A stretch of 64,000 nt of DNA, taken from positions 18,237-82,236 of the forward strand of contig QJNS01000310.1 of the NCBI GenBank assembly GCA_004154925.1, written 5' to 3'. Both the position numbers and the translations under genes were made by a program. The notes beneath the pieces were generated by a model. It was not told the DNA's origin and ran no database searches. It saw nothing but the letters and a program-made list of their open reading frames with translations. Positions 25,438-38,186 of the stretch are shown here, one piece after another. Within the stretch, counting starts at the first letter, position 1. Each line of letters begins with the position of its first letter. The DNA is from Monosporascus cannonballus. Lineage: Eukaryota > Ascomycota > Sordariomycetes > Xylariales.

Positions 25438-26115
25438 ATGATTAGATCCCTCAGGATTCCGTCACACTTTGTGGCTTGCGCAGACGGATCTTCTATATAC
25501 AGCGTAGAGATTCCGAGGCCGCGGGCAAGGTGGGTGACTATGGAATGAGCCTCCCGTCGCCTCCCCTGTTGGGAGAGAGAAGAGCGAGATATGAGATGTA
25601 CCGCGACGCGACTGCATCAGCTTGCCCAAACTGGGGGATATACGGCTTATAGAACGGCATTGATCTTGATCAAATAGGCATCGCCCCTGTTGCGGCCTTC
25701 GATGTGTTAACAGACTACGGGTCCAATGTGCTTCCCGACGGAGGCTTCGATGCCGAATCTATTGGTGGCGAGACCGTCAAGAGCACGCCGTCGCTCCCCA
25801 AACTCCGAAGTAAGACGGCTCGCAACTACGTAAATTAGCCACGACAAGGGAGAGGAAGTTCTAGGGTCTCTAGCGGATTGTAGTCGTCTGATGAAAACTC
25901 CTGCTGCGCCCCCCCCCCGGGGGAACTCCTGCGGCGCCCCCCCCCCCCGTCTACCACGGCGAAGAATTGCTCGATCTTCTCAAGATGGTGCCTGGGCTTC
26001 GGAGGGGATGCGACTACTGCCCGAGCGCCCCGAACCTGAGAGAGAGCTTACTTCTCTCCCTCCAGTGGTATATGAGTTGGCAAGCCCGCGTCCTCGACAG
26101 GCAGATCTTCTTTGA
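25438..26115 (+). pseudogene. Possible gene or gene relic of unknown function with poly-C tracts
   Basis: Three protein-like stretches follow each other on the plus strand. From 25438 an ATG opens MIRSLRIPSHFVACADGSS and continues to about 25532, near a possible GTGGGT donor. From 25652, just after a TATAG acceptor, about 60 open codons run through IGIAPVAAFDVLTDYG and LPDGGFDAESIGGE. From 25922 an open frame carries YHGEELLDLLKMVPGLRRG and ends with a stop at 26113-26115. Between the second and third pieces is a roughly 28-base tandem duplication whose copies each end in a long C run (25909-25918 and 25937-25948). I do not recognise the family. The pieces are more protein-like than chance, but no complete splice model emerged, so it may be a decayed gene or one affected by base errors in the C runs. 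Confidence 0.3.
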
Positions 26116-27228
26116 CCATGATCTACCATACCCATGAGCTTAGAAAGCGCAGATTGGATGGGTGCTCCTAGGTGTCATCCGCGTTCATATTTCGTCTCTG
26201 CGGTCCTCGTCGTCGGTGAACCCCCAACAGCCCTTCGTCGGTTCGTTCAAGTCCGGAGTGTCATACGAGCGGAGGTAGGCCCCCTGGAAAATGCATGCAA
26301 AACTTACGGCCGACTAATGTTTCGTTGATCCACCAGGCGGCCGTCTCTTCGCCATGCCGTTTCCTTGCTGAGTTTTGCTGAGGCTAGGAAGACGAACGGG
26401 ACTTGGCTTGTCTTAAACCCCTTCCTTTGCGGTTGCTTCCCAATTTTCCCCCAAGCCACAGCAGCGGAGTTGCGGAGAGCGGTCGGCCTGTTTTCCTGCC
26501 CATTCGATTTTCTTCTATATCGAAGAAATGGTCAGGGTACACCAAGGCTTGACCCCTGAGGAGAGAGACGTTGGCAGCTCCCCTCAGGCGAGTCTTCTTC
26601 TCCGTGTTGGTGGTTCCGTTAGCCCCCCTTAAACAGTAAATGGACCCCGACGATCATACGCGCACGCGCACGCATATTTATGTAGGTGCATGCCCCCAGG
26701 TGGAAGCTATTCCAGCATGTGATCAGGTCCCACATAGTTAACCACTGAATAACGTTGTACGGCATAGTACCTCGTCAGAGATGCTAAGACATACCAATGG
26801 GACAGGTGTCACTAGATATCTAAAAAGGTACGCTCGGCATAATAACAAACCACGAGGTTTTCCTCATAGACCATAATGAAGTGCAAACACGAAGTGCCTC
26901 CGAAATCGGGTCCTTAACAGCCGAGATGTATATCCATGTACAGAATCTTGAATAGATCTGGTGCCTGGATTTGAACCTCCCACCTCCAGCCTGGCCGCCG
27001 TCTTTCATCCCGCCTTGAAAATATTATTACCGCCGTTTCATTTCCCAACATACATGTGCGCAAGTCCTAATCGCGTAGTCTATTCGTTTCATTCAAATCA
27101 GCAGAAACCCTGGTCGAATACGCAGAGCCTAGGCGCGAAGAGGGGAAAACTGTTCCCCAACCGCCCGCTCAGCTCAACCCTATATCCACACGCCATCGAG
27201 AGATTTTAGGTTTGGCCCGGGGCTCTCT
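26116..27228. other. Intergenic region downstream of the Rheb gene
   Basis: 1.1 kb with no supportable gene. A tRNA-like T-loop string near 26956 was checked and does not fold. The part next to 27229 should be the 3'UTR of the Rheb gene. Confidence 0.5.
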
Positions 27229-28216
27229 TCACATGATGTCGCACTTGCCGCCGTCGGGCGCCTCGTTGGGATTCTGGGACTTCTCGATCTGCGCGATGAG
27301 GAGCTCGAAGGCTTTGGCGACGTTCTCGTTGTAGCGGGCGCTCGCCTCGGTCCAAGCGCAGTTGAACTTCTCGGCGAGCTTCTTGCCGTCCTCCTGGCTC
27401 ACCTGCCGCTGCTCCGGCCGCAGGTCGCTCTTGTTGCCGATGATGACTATGGGGACCCAATCCGTGCCCTGGAGAAAACAAAAGGTTCCCGTCAGCTTAG
27501 GGGCGCCTCGCGTTTATGGAATAGAATAGGGCAGGCAAAGCGCTTTTACAGCGGCGGCGGCGGTGGAGTCGGCAAAGGGGGAAGGGCATACGGACCAGGT
27601 GGTTGAGTATCTTATCTCGAATTACCTGTACCATCTCGAACGACGGCAGCGACGAGACGGAGTAGACCAGCATATAGCCATGGATGCCGATGAAGTGCTT
27701 GGAATTCAGTATGCTGTACTCATCCTGTATCAGAGGCAGTCGTGTCAGCAGCCGTCAGCCGGGGCCCAATCAAAGCCTAACCGTATGCCGTGTACGCTTC
27801 CGGGTGCGCGCGCCGTTCAAAGCGCCGAGGGTGTAGAGGAGTGGAGTGCGTCTGTCTAATTCCATACCTGGCCGGCCGTGTCGACTATCTCAGTCGCATA
27901 ATCCTGACCCTTATAGCGGATGACCTTGCTGAAGGTGTTCTCTATGGTGGGGTAGTAGCTCTCGACGAAGTGCCCATCGACGAATTGGACAGCGAGGGAG
28001 GATTTGCCTATATTCCCGCACAACGCGTGCAGCGGTTAGGTCAGCGCCGGGTTCATAGTTCACACAGAAGCGGCCCGAGCAAGACAGTGGATAGACAAGC
28101 CATGAGGGCAAGAAGGGGGCGCGGTTGAGGTTCAATTGCTTCTAGAGGAAGAAAGGCGTACCAACAGAACGGCTGCCGACGATGGCGACTTTGCGCTGCT
28201 TGGACGGAGACGGCAT
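27229..28216 (-). CDS. rhb1: Rheb-family small GTPase (RhbA/Rhb1)
   Basis: Four exons on the minus strand: 28216-28162, 28007-27868, 27724-27596, 27468-27229; 187 residues. G1 is GSRSVGKSS with the Arg that is characteristic of Rheb instead of the Gly of Ras; the effector region is VESYYPTIENTFSK; G3 is DTAGQDEYSILN; then GIHGYMLVYSV, IRDKILNHLG, G4 NKSDLRPEQRQV and G5 TEASARYNENV. The C-terminus KCDIM is a CaaX box for farnesylation, placing the protein on endomembranes. Rheb GTPases activate TORC1 and, in fungi, affect arginine uptake and nitrogen-starvation responses. The first intron (28008-28161) follows codon 18 inside G1. The donor of the third intron (GTCCGT) is non-optimal but the frame and family match require it. 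Confidence 0.95.
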
Positions 28217-29541
28217 TTACGTATAGCGACAGGGGGAAAGTACTGAAGGGTTGGAGATGAGGAGGCTCAACTGGTGGACGCCGACGTTCTATCCAAAGTA
28301 AGACAACGCAGGCAGCTGGGGTGGTAAAGATGCGAACGCCCGATCCGTCAAGGCGTCTTCGTGGTTGACCGTGGGGTGATATGTATGCAGGTGAGAGGGT
28401 AGAGAGGGCAGATAGCTAGGTAGCTGACGAAGTATAACGGATGTAACGAATGTATGGAATGTATGTAGGTAGGTAGAGTTGCGCTAACATACGGCAGGGT
28501 CTCTAGTATAAGTGGGGTTGTATATGTTCTGTTCCAAGCTACTGTGCATCTGCCTCTGTAGCCTTTTAGCCCGCGCGCCCGGCTCTATGCAGGTATGGGT
28601 ATATATACACGTGCTATATGGATGCAGGCCGCGTAAGGTTAATATGTAAAATCTGCCAAGGGGAAGGCCTAGACCGTACCGATTTGGGGGAGACAAAACT
28701 ATGACGTTGCGGTACCGAGCCGCGATCCTAGTCGGCTTATCAACTTTCAGAACGTCCTTTCCTTGTACTACTGTCTTAAGTACCCAGGTATGCGGTGCTA
28801 ACATTTCCTGCTTTGGCAGTTTTTAGCCTATACGTACGTAGGTTTACGTATTTATGTAGCACATGTAGCTGCCATTTATGTACAACGATAACACAGAGTG
28901 ATTGCTGGGTAAACTTAGCTAAGTACTTACGTATGCTATCTACTGGGATAAACCCTTTCTAGTTTACACATGCAACAGTATGCAGCGCTTCCGAGCCCTG
29001 GTGGGGTATGGTATCTGCCCCTCACCCAATCTGACCTGAACGCGGGGCAGGAACAGTTCAATATCTACACTAGCGCATGTACACATATCCACTCCAAAGA
29101 GTGTTGTTTCCATGTTAGTGTAAGACAGGACCATCTACACCGTAGGTATTTGATATTTGTTATACGCATAGTAATCGTGAATGTGGATATCTTCGTCTAT
29201 GATCTGGGTATCGTACTTGGTTGGCCCCCCGTGCTATGCCCTCTCCTCCCTCCCTAGCTTGCTTGGCTATCCATGAATTTGTCAAAAACAACACGCCCCC
29301 CTCGACGTAACCCTGCCAGTAACAGACATCTTCCGTAAACCCCGTCATCCGTGCTAAGGACTGATCTAGTGACTTGACAGAGCCTGATTGGAGAGGACTT
29401 GTCGCCTTTTCAGGAAACAACCTTTGGTCTCCCTTTAGTCTATAAATCCGAGGGGGCCCCTCTAATACTGGCTTCTTGGTCTCTCCAGGACGTCTGTGCT
29501 GTCAAATCCCTTCCCAAAAAGTTCATGCCGGATGTGTTGGA
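28217..29541. other. Intergenic region between Rheb and WAPL genes
   Basis: 1.3 kb, no supportable gene. It includes the Rheb promoter (right of 28216) and the 3' side of WAPL. A (TAGG)n tract is at 28465-28476. Short frames of about 90-106 codons at 28484-28804 and 28970-29257 look random. Confidence 0.5.
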
Positions 29542-32231
29542 CTAGTCATAAGCGGCTTCGTCCTCGAGTTGCCGGGCGAGAGCTTCTATTTCTGCCCAGC
29601 CACTCTGGCCGTGACCATCGCCGCCCTCGTATATCTGGCTCTCCATAGTTTTGTGATGGTGCACGAACTCTCTGATCGACTCGAGCAGAGGCCCCATGCT
29701 CTTCGCCGCATGGCTGGCCCTGAATCGCTGCCTAACAGGAGCATGCAAGCATAGGTGACCGAGGAGCACGGCCAAATACCCAAACACTACGTTGAGATGG
29801 CTCTTCTCGACCGAGTCAGCCTAGAGACAGTCAGTATCGTGTAACTAATGTCCGAACCCGCTGGGAGATGGTGACTTACTTCGGCGGTTCTCCGATAATT
29901 CTCCAGGAACAGGCGGATGAACTCATCGATCGGCTGAAGGCCCTCGTAGCGGCATTCATACGTAACCTGCCGCATTCTAACACTGTGCTCCGAGAAGTTG
30001 ATAAGAATGCCAAGTCTGAGCACCAAGCCATCCAGGATCCCATCCGCCCAGTGGTCCTGCGAGACGGATGTGAGGGCTTGGCCGAAATTGCTACAGATCG
30101 ATCCCGCCAGAGCCGGTACAAGACCCTTGGAAATATAAATATCGGGGGCGTGGAGGTTGTTATTTGTCAGATTGATCGTGAGTTTTAGTATTGCCGTTTC
30201 GAGGGTCTTGTCTTCTGCGGCTGGCCTCTCTAGCAACGCACCGAAAACATCGGCTACGATGGGGAGAAGACGACTGGACCACCCGTCGCTCCCAAGCGGC
30301 GAATTCGAAGCATCGATCGCATGAAAGTCGAGAATAGACAAGGTGCTGCATAGATCAACATATCCGTTGTTTGCTGGGTAGTTAAAGCAGTCGGGGTCTC
30401 CGGTAGCCGCCGCAATAATTTCAAGCAGACCTTCCCTAACGCTCTCGGGGAAGACTGTGTTGATCCTACTTAGATGAGGCTCCTGAGTCACCAGGAGATG
30501 CAGGCACCGGAGGGAGAGCGTCCTCGGCGATACGGCTGCAGGTGTCGCAGAACCCCAGATTGGTAGCTGACGCAGATAATCGTGGATGTTAAGCACCGCA
30601 GCCTGGCTACGTTTCGAGAGGTTATTTCTTCGGTCCTGCGTAATCTTCTTCGTGCCGTCGGGGAATCCGATGAGGCGAATAAATAATTTACCAATGTCTT
30701 CTTCTTGCAGTAGTTGGATAATGTGTGGGGAAGGCCACGTAGACAGAATGGTCGCGAGGATTGATAAGATCAGGTATCCAGAGATGACATCGGTTTCTCT
30801 GGACACATCTTTGAAAACTGTTGCATCGATTCCATGATCCCGAAACTGGCGCATCGAGTCCTTGTTCCTGATCTCCTCGGCAATTCGAAGCAAGGCCGCC
30901 CGGCGGGATGATGACGGCTTCGCGGCTGGCGCTCCAATCTGTTCGGCCAAGTCTTGCATCGCATCGGCGACACGGGTATTGGCACCGGCATGTCGTAACT
31001 CGTGAATATCACGTATCGTCTTGTTGGATGAACCATCAACACAAGCGCCGTCTTCGTCAAACGGGTCGCCAGCTTTAGACAACTCCCAGGGACTCCTAAG
31101 CTCCAAACGCTTTCCTTTTAGGGGAGTTGCGGCTGATCCGGGAATATCAAATGCTTCAAGGAGGATATCCTCGTCCTTCTCTTCCAGTACCCTGGTCCCC
31201 TGAGCGTAGGTGCGTTTGACTGAAGAAGCAGTCCGGGAGAACGACTTGCTTGCGGAAAGAGCCGGTCTCGGCTGAGCACCAAAAGCCGTGTGCATGCTAC
31301 CAGAGGCAAGGCTGGATGTGTCGGTTGCCTGGCTAGACAATGGCTGGCTGGACTCGACCGCGCTGTCGGACACCTCTGTGTCATGTTCACCGGTATCATC
31401 ATCGGCTTGCTCCACGAGGGCGTCTATTAGACGCCTCCTCCGTCGCTTCGCCTGAAGTTCTGGCGCTGGCTCGGTATCCACGGCCTTCGGTCCACGCTGG
31501 TGGCTAGCACCGGAGGCACGGGACGGAGCATGGTGCGAGGTGGGCTTAAGGTTTGATCTCGCAGCGAGACGCACCGGGATCTTCTGGTGCGGGCGCTGGG
31601 ATATGTTTGTTTCCTCTTCGCCCGAGTCGAGAAGAGTATCCCAAATCTGCATCGTGTTTGGTGAGAAAGGCATCTCCGACTTCTGAGCGACCCGAGCGGC
31701 CGCTTTTGGACCCTGGGGTCTTGTAGGTGTTGGAGGTGGGCTTGATAATCTCGCTTCCACCATATCTATGTCGGCGTCTTCTGAAGACACGGACCTGATG
31801 ACACGAGGCCGCTGAACAGATGCCGGCCCCGAAGAGGAAGCATTATCCGACGGGGCAGGCGCAGAGAGCGAGCTATCTTCTTGACTTCTGGTCGGCTTCT
31901 GGGTGCGCGCCTTTGACGAGACCTCAGCGAACTTCCGTTTTCTATCTGATTTCAAGGGTTTCTGTGTATCTGCCTGGCCCGCCTTCCCTTTCGCCATTTG
32001 GTCGAGACTCTCGGAGTCTGGTGAAGGGGAGGGAGGATTCGGCGACGTTGTTACGGGGCGTTGTTGGCGCGTCATTGTTGTTGTCGTCTTCACTGTAATC
32101 TCGGGTGCGATGTCATCGCCTGCAGGTGCTGGTTGATAGGTCGTCTTTGACTGTTTCTTCCGCGATGCCTTCGCATACGTCGTCAACTTTCTCTTGGGTG
32201 GCATGGTGGTCGTACCATGTTTTGTCGCCAT
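29542..32231 (-). CDS. wpl1: Wings apart-like (WAPL/Rad61) cohesin release factor
   Basis: Two exons on the minus strand: 32231-29880 and 29820-29542; 876 residues. The N-terminal half is low-complexity, rich in Ser/Pro/Lys, and opens with PPKRKLTTYAKASRKK, resembling the short basic TYGK-type start of fungal WAPL proteins. The C-terminal half (about 440-870) is the helical WAPL domain, with segments such as ISGYLILSILATILSTWP, NLTNNNLHAPDIYISKGL and LRLGILINFSEHS; the last exon adds FGYLAVLLGHLCLHAPVR. The protein opens the cohesin ring and controls chromosome loops and sister-chromatid cohesion in the nucleus. Start could instead be the second Met (residue 10). The short 59-base intron is well supported by the continuing domain. 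Confidence 0.88.
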
Positions 32232-33667
32232 ATTAGCTGATTAATGCGATCAAGGTGGCTCAGCGACGGACGCTTGGCTACTCATGAGAGAGAAAAAGGT
32301 AATTGGGAGAGGAAGGATCTAAGTTGTTTGAGCCCGGTGATTTCCTTCTTGTTCACCTTTGTGTAGGTAGATAACTGTCAATTAGTGGTGGTGATAGTAG
32401 AAGTCGCGAATCAGTGGCGGAGCGCAAATGGCTTACGATCGAGCTGTGCGGAAACGGTTAGAGCTAGGTATAGTTCACATTAAAGGAGATACGGCGTGTC
32501 GCGGTTACTAGCTCCCGAATTGCTCCCGAATTGTAAACAAGTGGTGGATTGGGGTATCAGCGCAAAAGCAGGGGGGGGGTTTTTGAAAACGATGATTGAT
32601 CAATGGTGTATTGTTGAAAGAGGTAGGTAGTGTTATGTAGTTACTACGTGCTGCATATTGTGGAAGGCGGCTTTGGACGGGTCTGTAGGCTGACATTCCG
32701 AAGGAAAGCACCAGGACGCATCGAGACTACTTCAACTTCACGAAGGTAAGGAGCTGAGCAGGTAGATGATACTACACCACACGTGTGAGATTGAGGAAAC
32801 CAAGAATCCAAATCCATCTACGACCATCTCCAAAGGGTCTCACAGTGCTATGATAGATCTTACTGTTGTTTGTCCGCAATCATTGATCTCGCGCCGACGG
32901 AAGCGGCAGAACGGCCGCTATAAGTACCTAGGTACTCTTCGGCACCTTCCCGCATATACCTGCATCTTTCGATACCTCGTAAGAGTGTGATACATTTCTG
33001 CGATGCATACTTAGATAAGATACCTCCCTTTTCTAAGTGGCTTGCGTACGATGTAAAGTAGATATCTACTTACCATAACTGTAATGATGTATATGGATGA
33101 CATGAAACCCGCAAGGAGGGGTACTGTATCCGGGTTATAAAGATATCACTGTGGCGAGATTACACAGCTTTGTATATGCCCATATATGTAGGTATCATAT
33201 TACCCGGCATTTGAGGACCGGAAACCTCCGTATTCACTTTAGCTGAACGCACGCCCACGACCCTGGTTGGCCAGATTCTATACCTATACAAAGCTAGATT
33301 AGTAGTATTTAGCTATCCAACCTGATCAACCCGTTTAACACCACCTGGAGGAGCCTATATATTATTAGAATCCTCTTCTCGGCACTTCTCCAACTAGCTC
33401 GTGCCGTGTCGGGCCATCTCTTCGTCCGAATTCTGCTGCCCAAGTGACCAGACATCTCCGGTTCTCACCAAAGTTCTCCTCGCGGGTCTTAGCACTATTC
33501 TGACCTTCTATATAGAAACACTACAGGCAACGATACTTACACGTAGGAAACTGCCCCCGTTCCTGCGGTACACATAGGATGAGCCCTTGCTGATACACGC
33601 GCATGTCTCCTAGTAGGCGGGGTGCTGAGTCGAATCTCTACAACCAGGACAAGACCCCCGTGCAGCT
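32232..33667. other. Divergent intergenic region between WAPL and FUR1 genes
   Basis: 1.4 kb shared upstream region of two divergent genes; both promoters must lie here. A G9 run is at 32572-32580 and a short TAGG tract at 32622-32630. No coding sequence is supported. Confidence 0.55.
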
Positions 33668-34818
<1,151 letters not shown>

Positions 34819-35108
34819 GGGGCTAGTTAGGTATGAACAATGAGGCCGCGGAAGGCAAGCAGGATGCTTCATCTTTGATAGGGAATACCACTGCCATTTA
34901 CCCAAAGACGCGGCGGGCCTAGCCAAAGCTAGATGCTCGCTAACTATCATTATGGGCGAGGCAAGGCAAGAGCCGGAAGACTCCCCGTATTAACGGACCG
35001 GCGTTTACTGCAGGCGGAACCCGATGCGATTTGGTTCCACGATTGCACATCCCGGAAGCAGACCTGGGCCGGGCCGGGCCGCGGTTGGCCAAGCCGGAGT
35101 CGAGAATT

Positions 35109-35806
35109 TCAGTAGTCGTCATCGTCGGCTACAATACCTTCACCCTCGTATCCACCATCTTCGTCCTCATCGGCATCCGCCGCAGACTGCCGCATGCCCT
35201 GCCGGTGACCCGAGGTAGACGATGATATTCTCCCGCCCGCGTCCTCTTTCGCGACGGCGTCTAGTACCGAGTCAGTGATGCGCCGTGTAGCTAAGCGTTA
35301 GAATGACCCAGAGGTCTACTCCGGGGGACATACCGGCCGCGTCAACCCATTCGCTGTAGACATCGACGGCAGCGGATAGGTCTAGTGTGCTCGTTAGCAG
35401 GGTGGTTCGTATGGTTTGATAGAGGAGCGACCCAGCACGCCGGGCGACTGGACTGACAATTGATGCCGCATTGAAATTTCTGCCCGCACACCTTGCAATC
35501 TAACTGTCCAACCCCGGCCTTCTTGTCCATCTTAACGGTGACGGCCTTCTCGTGGTTGCAGAAGAGGCAGGTGAATGTGGTAGGTAGCGGTTCGTTCTAA
35601 AAGTCGCGGTTGAGTTTTCCGGCTCGTAGGTAACGGGATAGGATAGGACTTGGCTTGTGATCGTTTGGTCGTACCTTCTTAGGGCCTTGGGGCTTTCTCG
35701 AACTCTTCTTGCGTTTACCCTAATATCGCGGGAAGAGCGGGCGCGTTAGCGACCGTCGTGCGCAGTGACTACCCCATGGGTGTGTGGAATGCGAATAGCT
35801 CACCAT
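35109..35806 (-). CDS. elf1: Transcription elongation factor 1 homolog (Elf1/ELOF1)
   Basis: Five exons on the minus strand: 35806-35804, 35719-35675, 35596-35458, 35381-35334, 35260-35109; 128 residues. Sequence begins [16 protein letters not shown], the basic tail of Elf1, then [31 protein letters not shown], and [12 protein letters not shown]; the two CxxC pairs form the zinc site. A fungal acidic C-terminal extension ends in DDDDY. Elf1 rides with RNA polymerase II, helps passage through nucleosomes and acts in transcription-coupled repair. The first coding exon consists only of the ATG; the second starts with the GGT of Gly2. Intron acceptors and donors are all GT-AG. Four introns in a gene of 129 codons is dense but each is required by the conserved protein. 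Confidence 0.93.
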
Positions 35807-37421
35807 GGCTACTACTTCTTAGAGAGTCGTAGACGGCTAAATCCCAGAGAGGCTCAAATCCTCGGGTAGCGAGCGCCAATGGCGGTAGACGGAAGCTGGC
35901 TAGGAGAAGAAGAGGATGGCCAGAATTGATGATAAAAGCCTGTGTCGCAGAGTCGATAAACTAATACCTTTTACTTCCGCAACAAATTCCAGGGGAATTA
36001 GCAGGCGTTATGACGTTTCCGAAACTACCGTTAAGAGAGTAACCGATCAAGCCTCACGCGCCCAGGGATACTTGCTAGCGCTAGTTTGCCTCTAAAACTG
36101 CAGGGATTATCGACCTAGCGTGGGTACCTGGTTGATTAGTGGCAAGGCGTGGCTATCGGGTATCCGCTTGCGACTTCACAAAGGAACAACGCTTCATTAC
36201 AAACGTAGTTGGGATCCGAACGTATGGAAGGTCTGTCCTTGTAACCGTAGCAGAGAGGCCGGATGCCAGTGTTTCAGCCTGAGGGGAAGATATGTCAGGA
36301 TCCCTTGGTAACGTTAGAACGGGAAGTCTGTTCTCATGTACGTGACTGCTTCAAAGCTGGCCCTTTTAACTACTGTACAGCTATAAACGCTTAAGTAATT
36401 GTGGATGGTTACTATAGGACTTAGCACGAGGTATATAGGCAAGTTGTTAATGACAACAATCCCACAAATTATAATATACCCTCGCTATCGCCGTGATTTG
36501 GCAGTTTTCCGGGCCCGCCGGGAAGGGGGGGTAAATCGACTTGGAGCCGTCCAACGCGAGGGAGGGACGGCCGCGACGAGAACATAGTTCCGACCACGCT
36601 ACACTGCTACAGCCCTCGGCGCACTTAAGCCTCTATGACCACAAAGTAAGCGATAGTCGGCCAGGCGATCTATATGACGAAGGGGTGGTGATGGCGAAAG
36701 ATGGCCTCGTCTACCCGGGCGTTAAGAAATCCGGCCAGCACCACCTAAACCGAGCCACTCCTAGATGTTAAAGTAATACTAACAGCCCAATCCCGGCACA
36801 GTCATGTATCCCAATACCTTCTTCGCGCAGGAGCTCATACGCATTATTAACACGAAAGTCTAGATCGTAAAGCTCAGAATAGAGACGTCGAGGTGCCCTA
36901 TATTTTCACGATCCTCAAGGGCACCGTTGCCACCCTGCGCATAAAGGAGGCTGCCACTAATGTCTGCCAAACAGGAACACCAATCCCTAGTCACCTGATC
37001 CTCATCAACGAGTACATCTCCATATTCTCTCTACAGCCATCTCGCGGCATACCCGCTGAAAGGGCCAGAGAAATGTGATCTCCAGCTAAAGGTGCTGCTG
37101 ACCGCCATGCAGATCTAAACCTGTCGTTGGACAAATTCTATGATAAATATGCACGTAAGGAAACCGTGGATTCGTAGGCAAGTGGAAATGGTTAACGTTC
37201 CATATCAAATTTTCCGGACAAAGGTATGATTCAAAACCGTCATCCCATCAGCTATGCGATGCTCTCGGGAGCCCACGTGGTCATCCCAGCAGGAGTACTT
37301 ACAGCCCAGACCCGACCTTGTTGGGCTCTGCGTTTCATCTAAAGCTTCAGATACAATTACTATTGTATCTAGAGGGAAATAGGGACGAAGCCGGGTCGCA
37401 CATTTAGGAATACGCAAATGA
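35807..37421. other. Gene-poor region upstream of ELF1
   Basis: 1.6 kb with no complete gene. It starts with the ELF1 promoter. Two short protein-like open stretches are visible on the minus strand at about 36780-37060 (one containing YDLDFRVNNAYELLREEG, another in a different frame containing VDEDQVTRDW), separated by frame changes and stops. These may be remains of a decayed gene; evidence is weak. Confidence 0.35.
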
Positions 37422-37829
37422 GACCACCAGGCGTCAGCGCAGTTTTCAGGAGAACCTCAAAAGGAACTTCTTCGTGCGAACAACGGTTTTCCGGTCAAAC
37501 TTCGCGCCCGGACGCCCCAGCGACATGTGTACGACGTATTCTCCGAATGGAATGGTGGAACCGAAGGTGCTCGACTCTTCAACATGCGTCGGTGGGTTGT
37601 CTATTTGCATACAATGGATGTGTTCGAGTCGTCAAAGCTAATATACTGGTCAGCGCCAAACGGTGCGTCGCTACGACCAAATTCACGGTACCAGCAATCT
37701 CTAGTATTCTGGCGCTACAAAGGAGATAATATGGCTATTTACACAGTCCCTAAAGGTGAGCCGAAGCAGCATTTTATAAGTTCCGCTTGGTTACCTGTCG
37801 TCTTAGCGACAATAGCGGATCTTTTATGA
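37422..37829 (+). pseudogene. Open frame without start codon, possible gene fragment
   Basis: An uninterrupted 135-codon frame runs from just after a TGA (37419-37421) to a stop at 37827-37829. It has no early ATG but several possible splice acceptors near 37400-37436. The predicted peptide is rich in Trp and Tyr and looks globular, with stretches such as VYDVFSEWNGGTEGARLF and RYQQSLVFWRYKGDNMAIY. I do not recognise the family. It could be an internal or final exon of an unannotated gene or a relic; no upstream exon was found with confidence. Confidence 0.3.
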
Positions 37830-38186
37830 GATCCAAGTCGTGTACGAGTGCTTCAAGGCTGAGGGCCTTTAGAAACGGACCTGGCCAGTTGACTTATTCT
37901 CATCCACGAAAGGACGCGCCATTATTCTCCCCAGCCATCAAGAATCATGAGCATCGACGGTGGGTTCTTCTCACTTATGCTTTGTTCGGGGCAGCCTCTG
38001 ACTCCGTGCCACGGATCTTAATGCAAAGGTGGTCCGGATCATGAGGGCTAGTTGCCGAGGCTTTCACGCGACACCAATGGCTTGAGGCATACCCAGAACC
38101 CACGGGATGAGATATTCAGCAAATGGGAAAATAATTGGCATCACGTAGCATTAATGGGTTTCAGCATAATTGCACACGCCGCATAC

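Noticed and set aside
26950..27000. tRNA-like T-loop string (GGTTCAAATCC on the minus strand)
   Set aside because: The flanking bases do not form a T-stem or an acceptor stem and no D-arm or anticodon arm can be placed.
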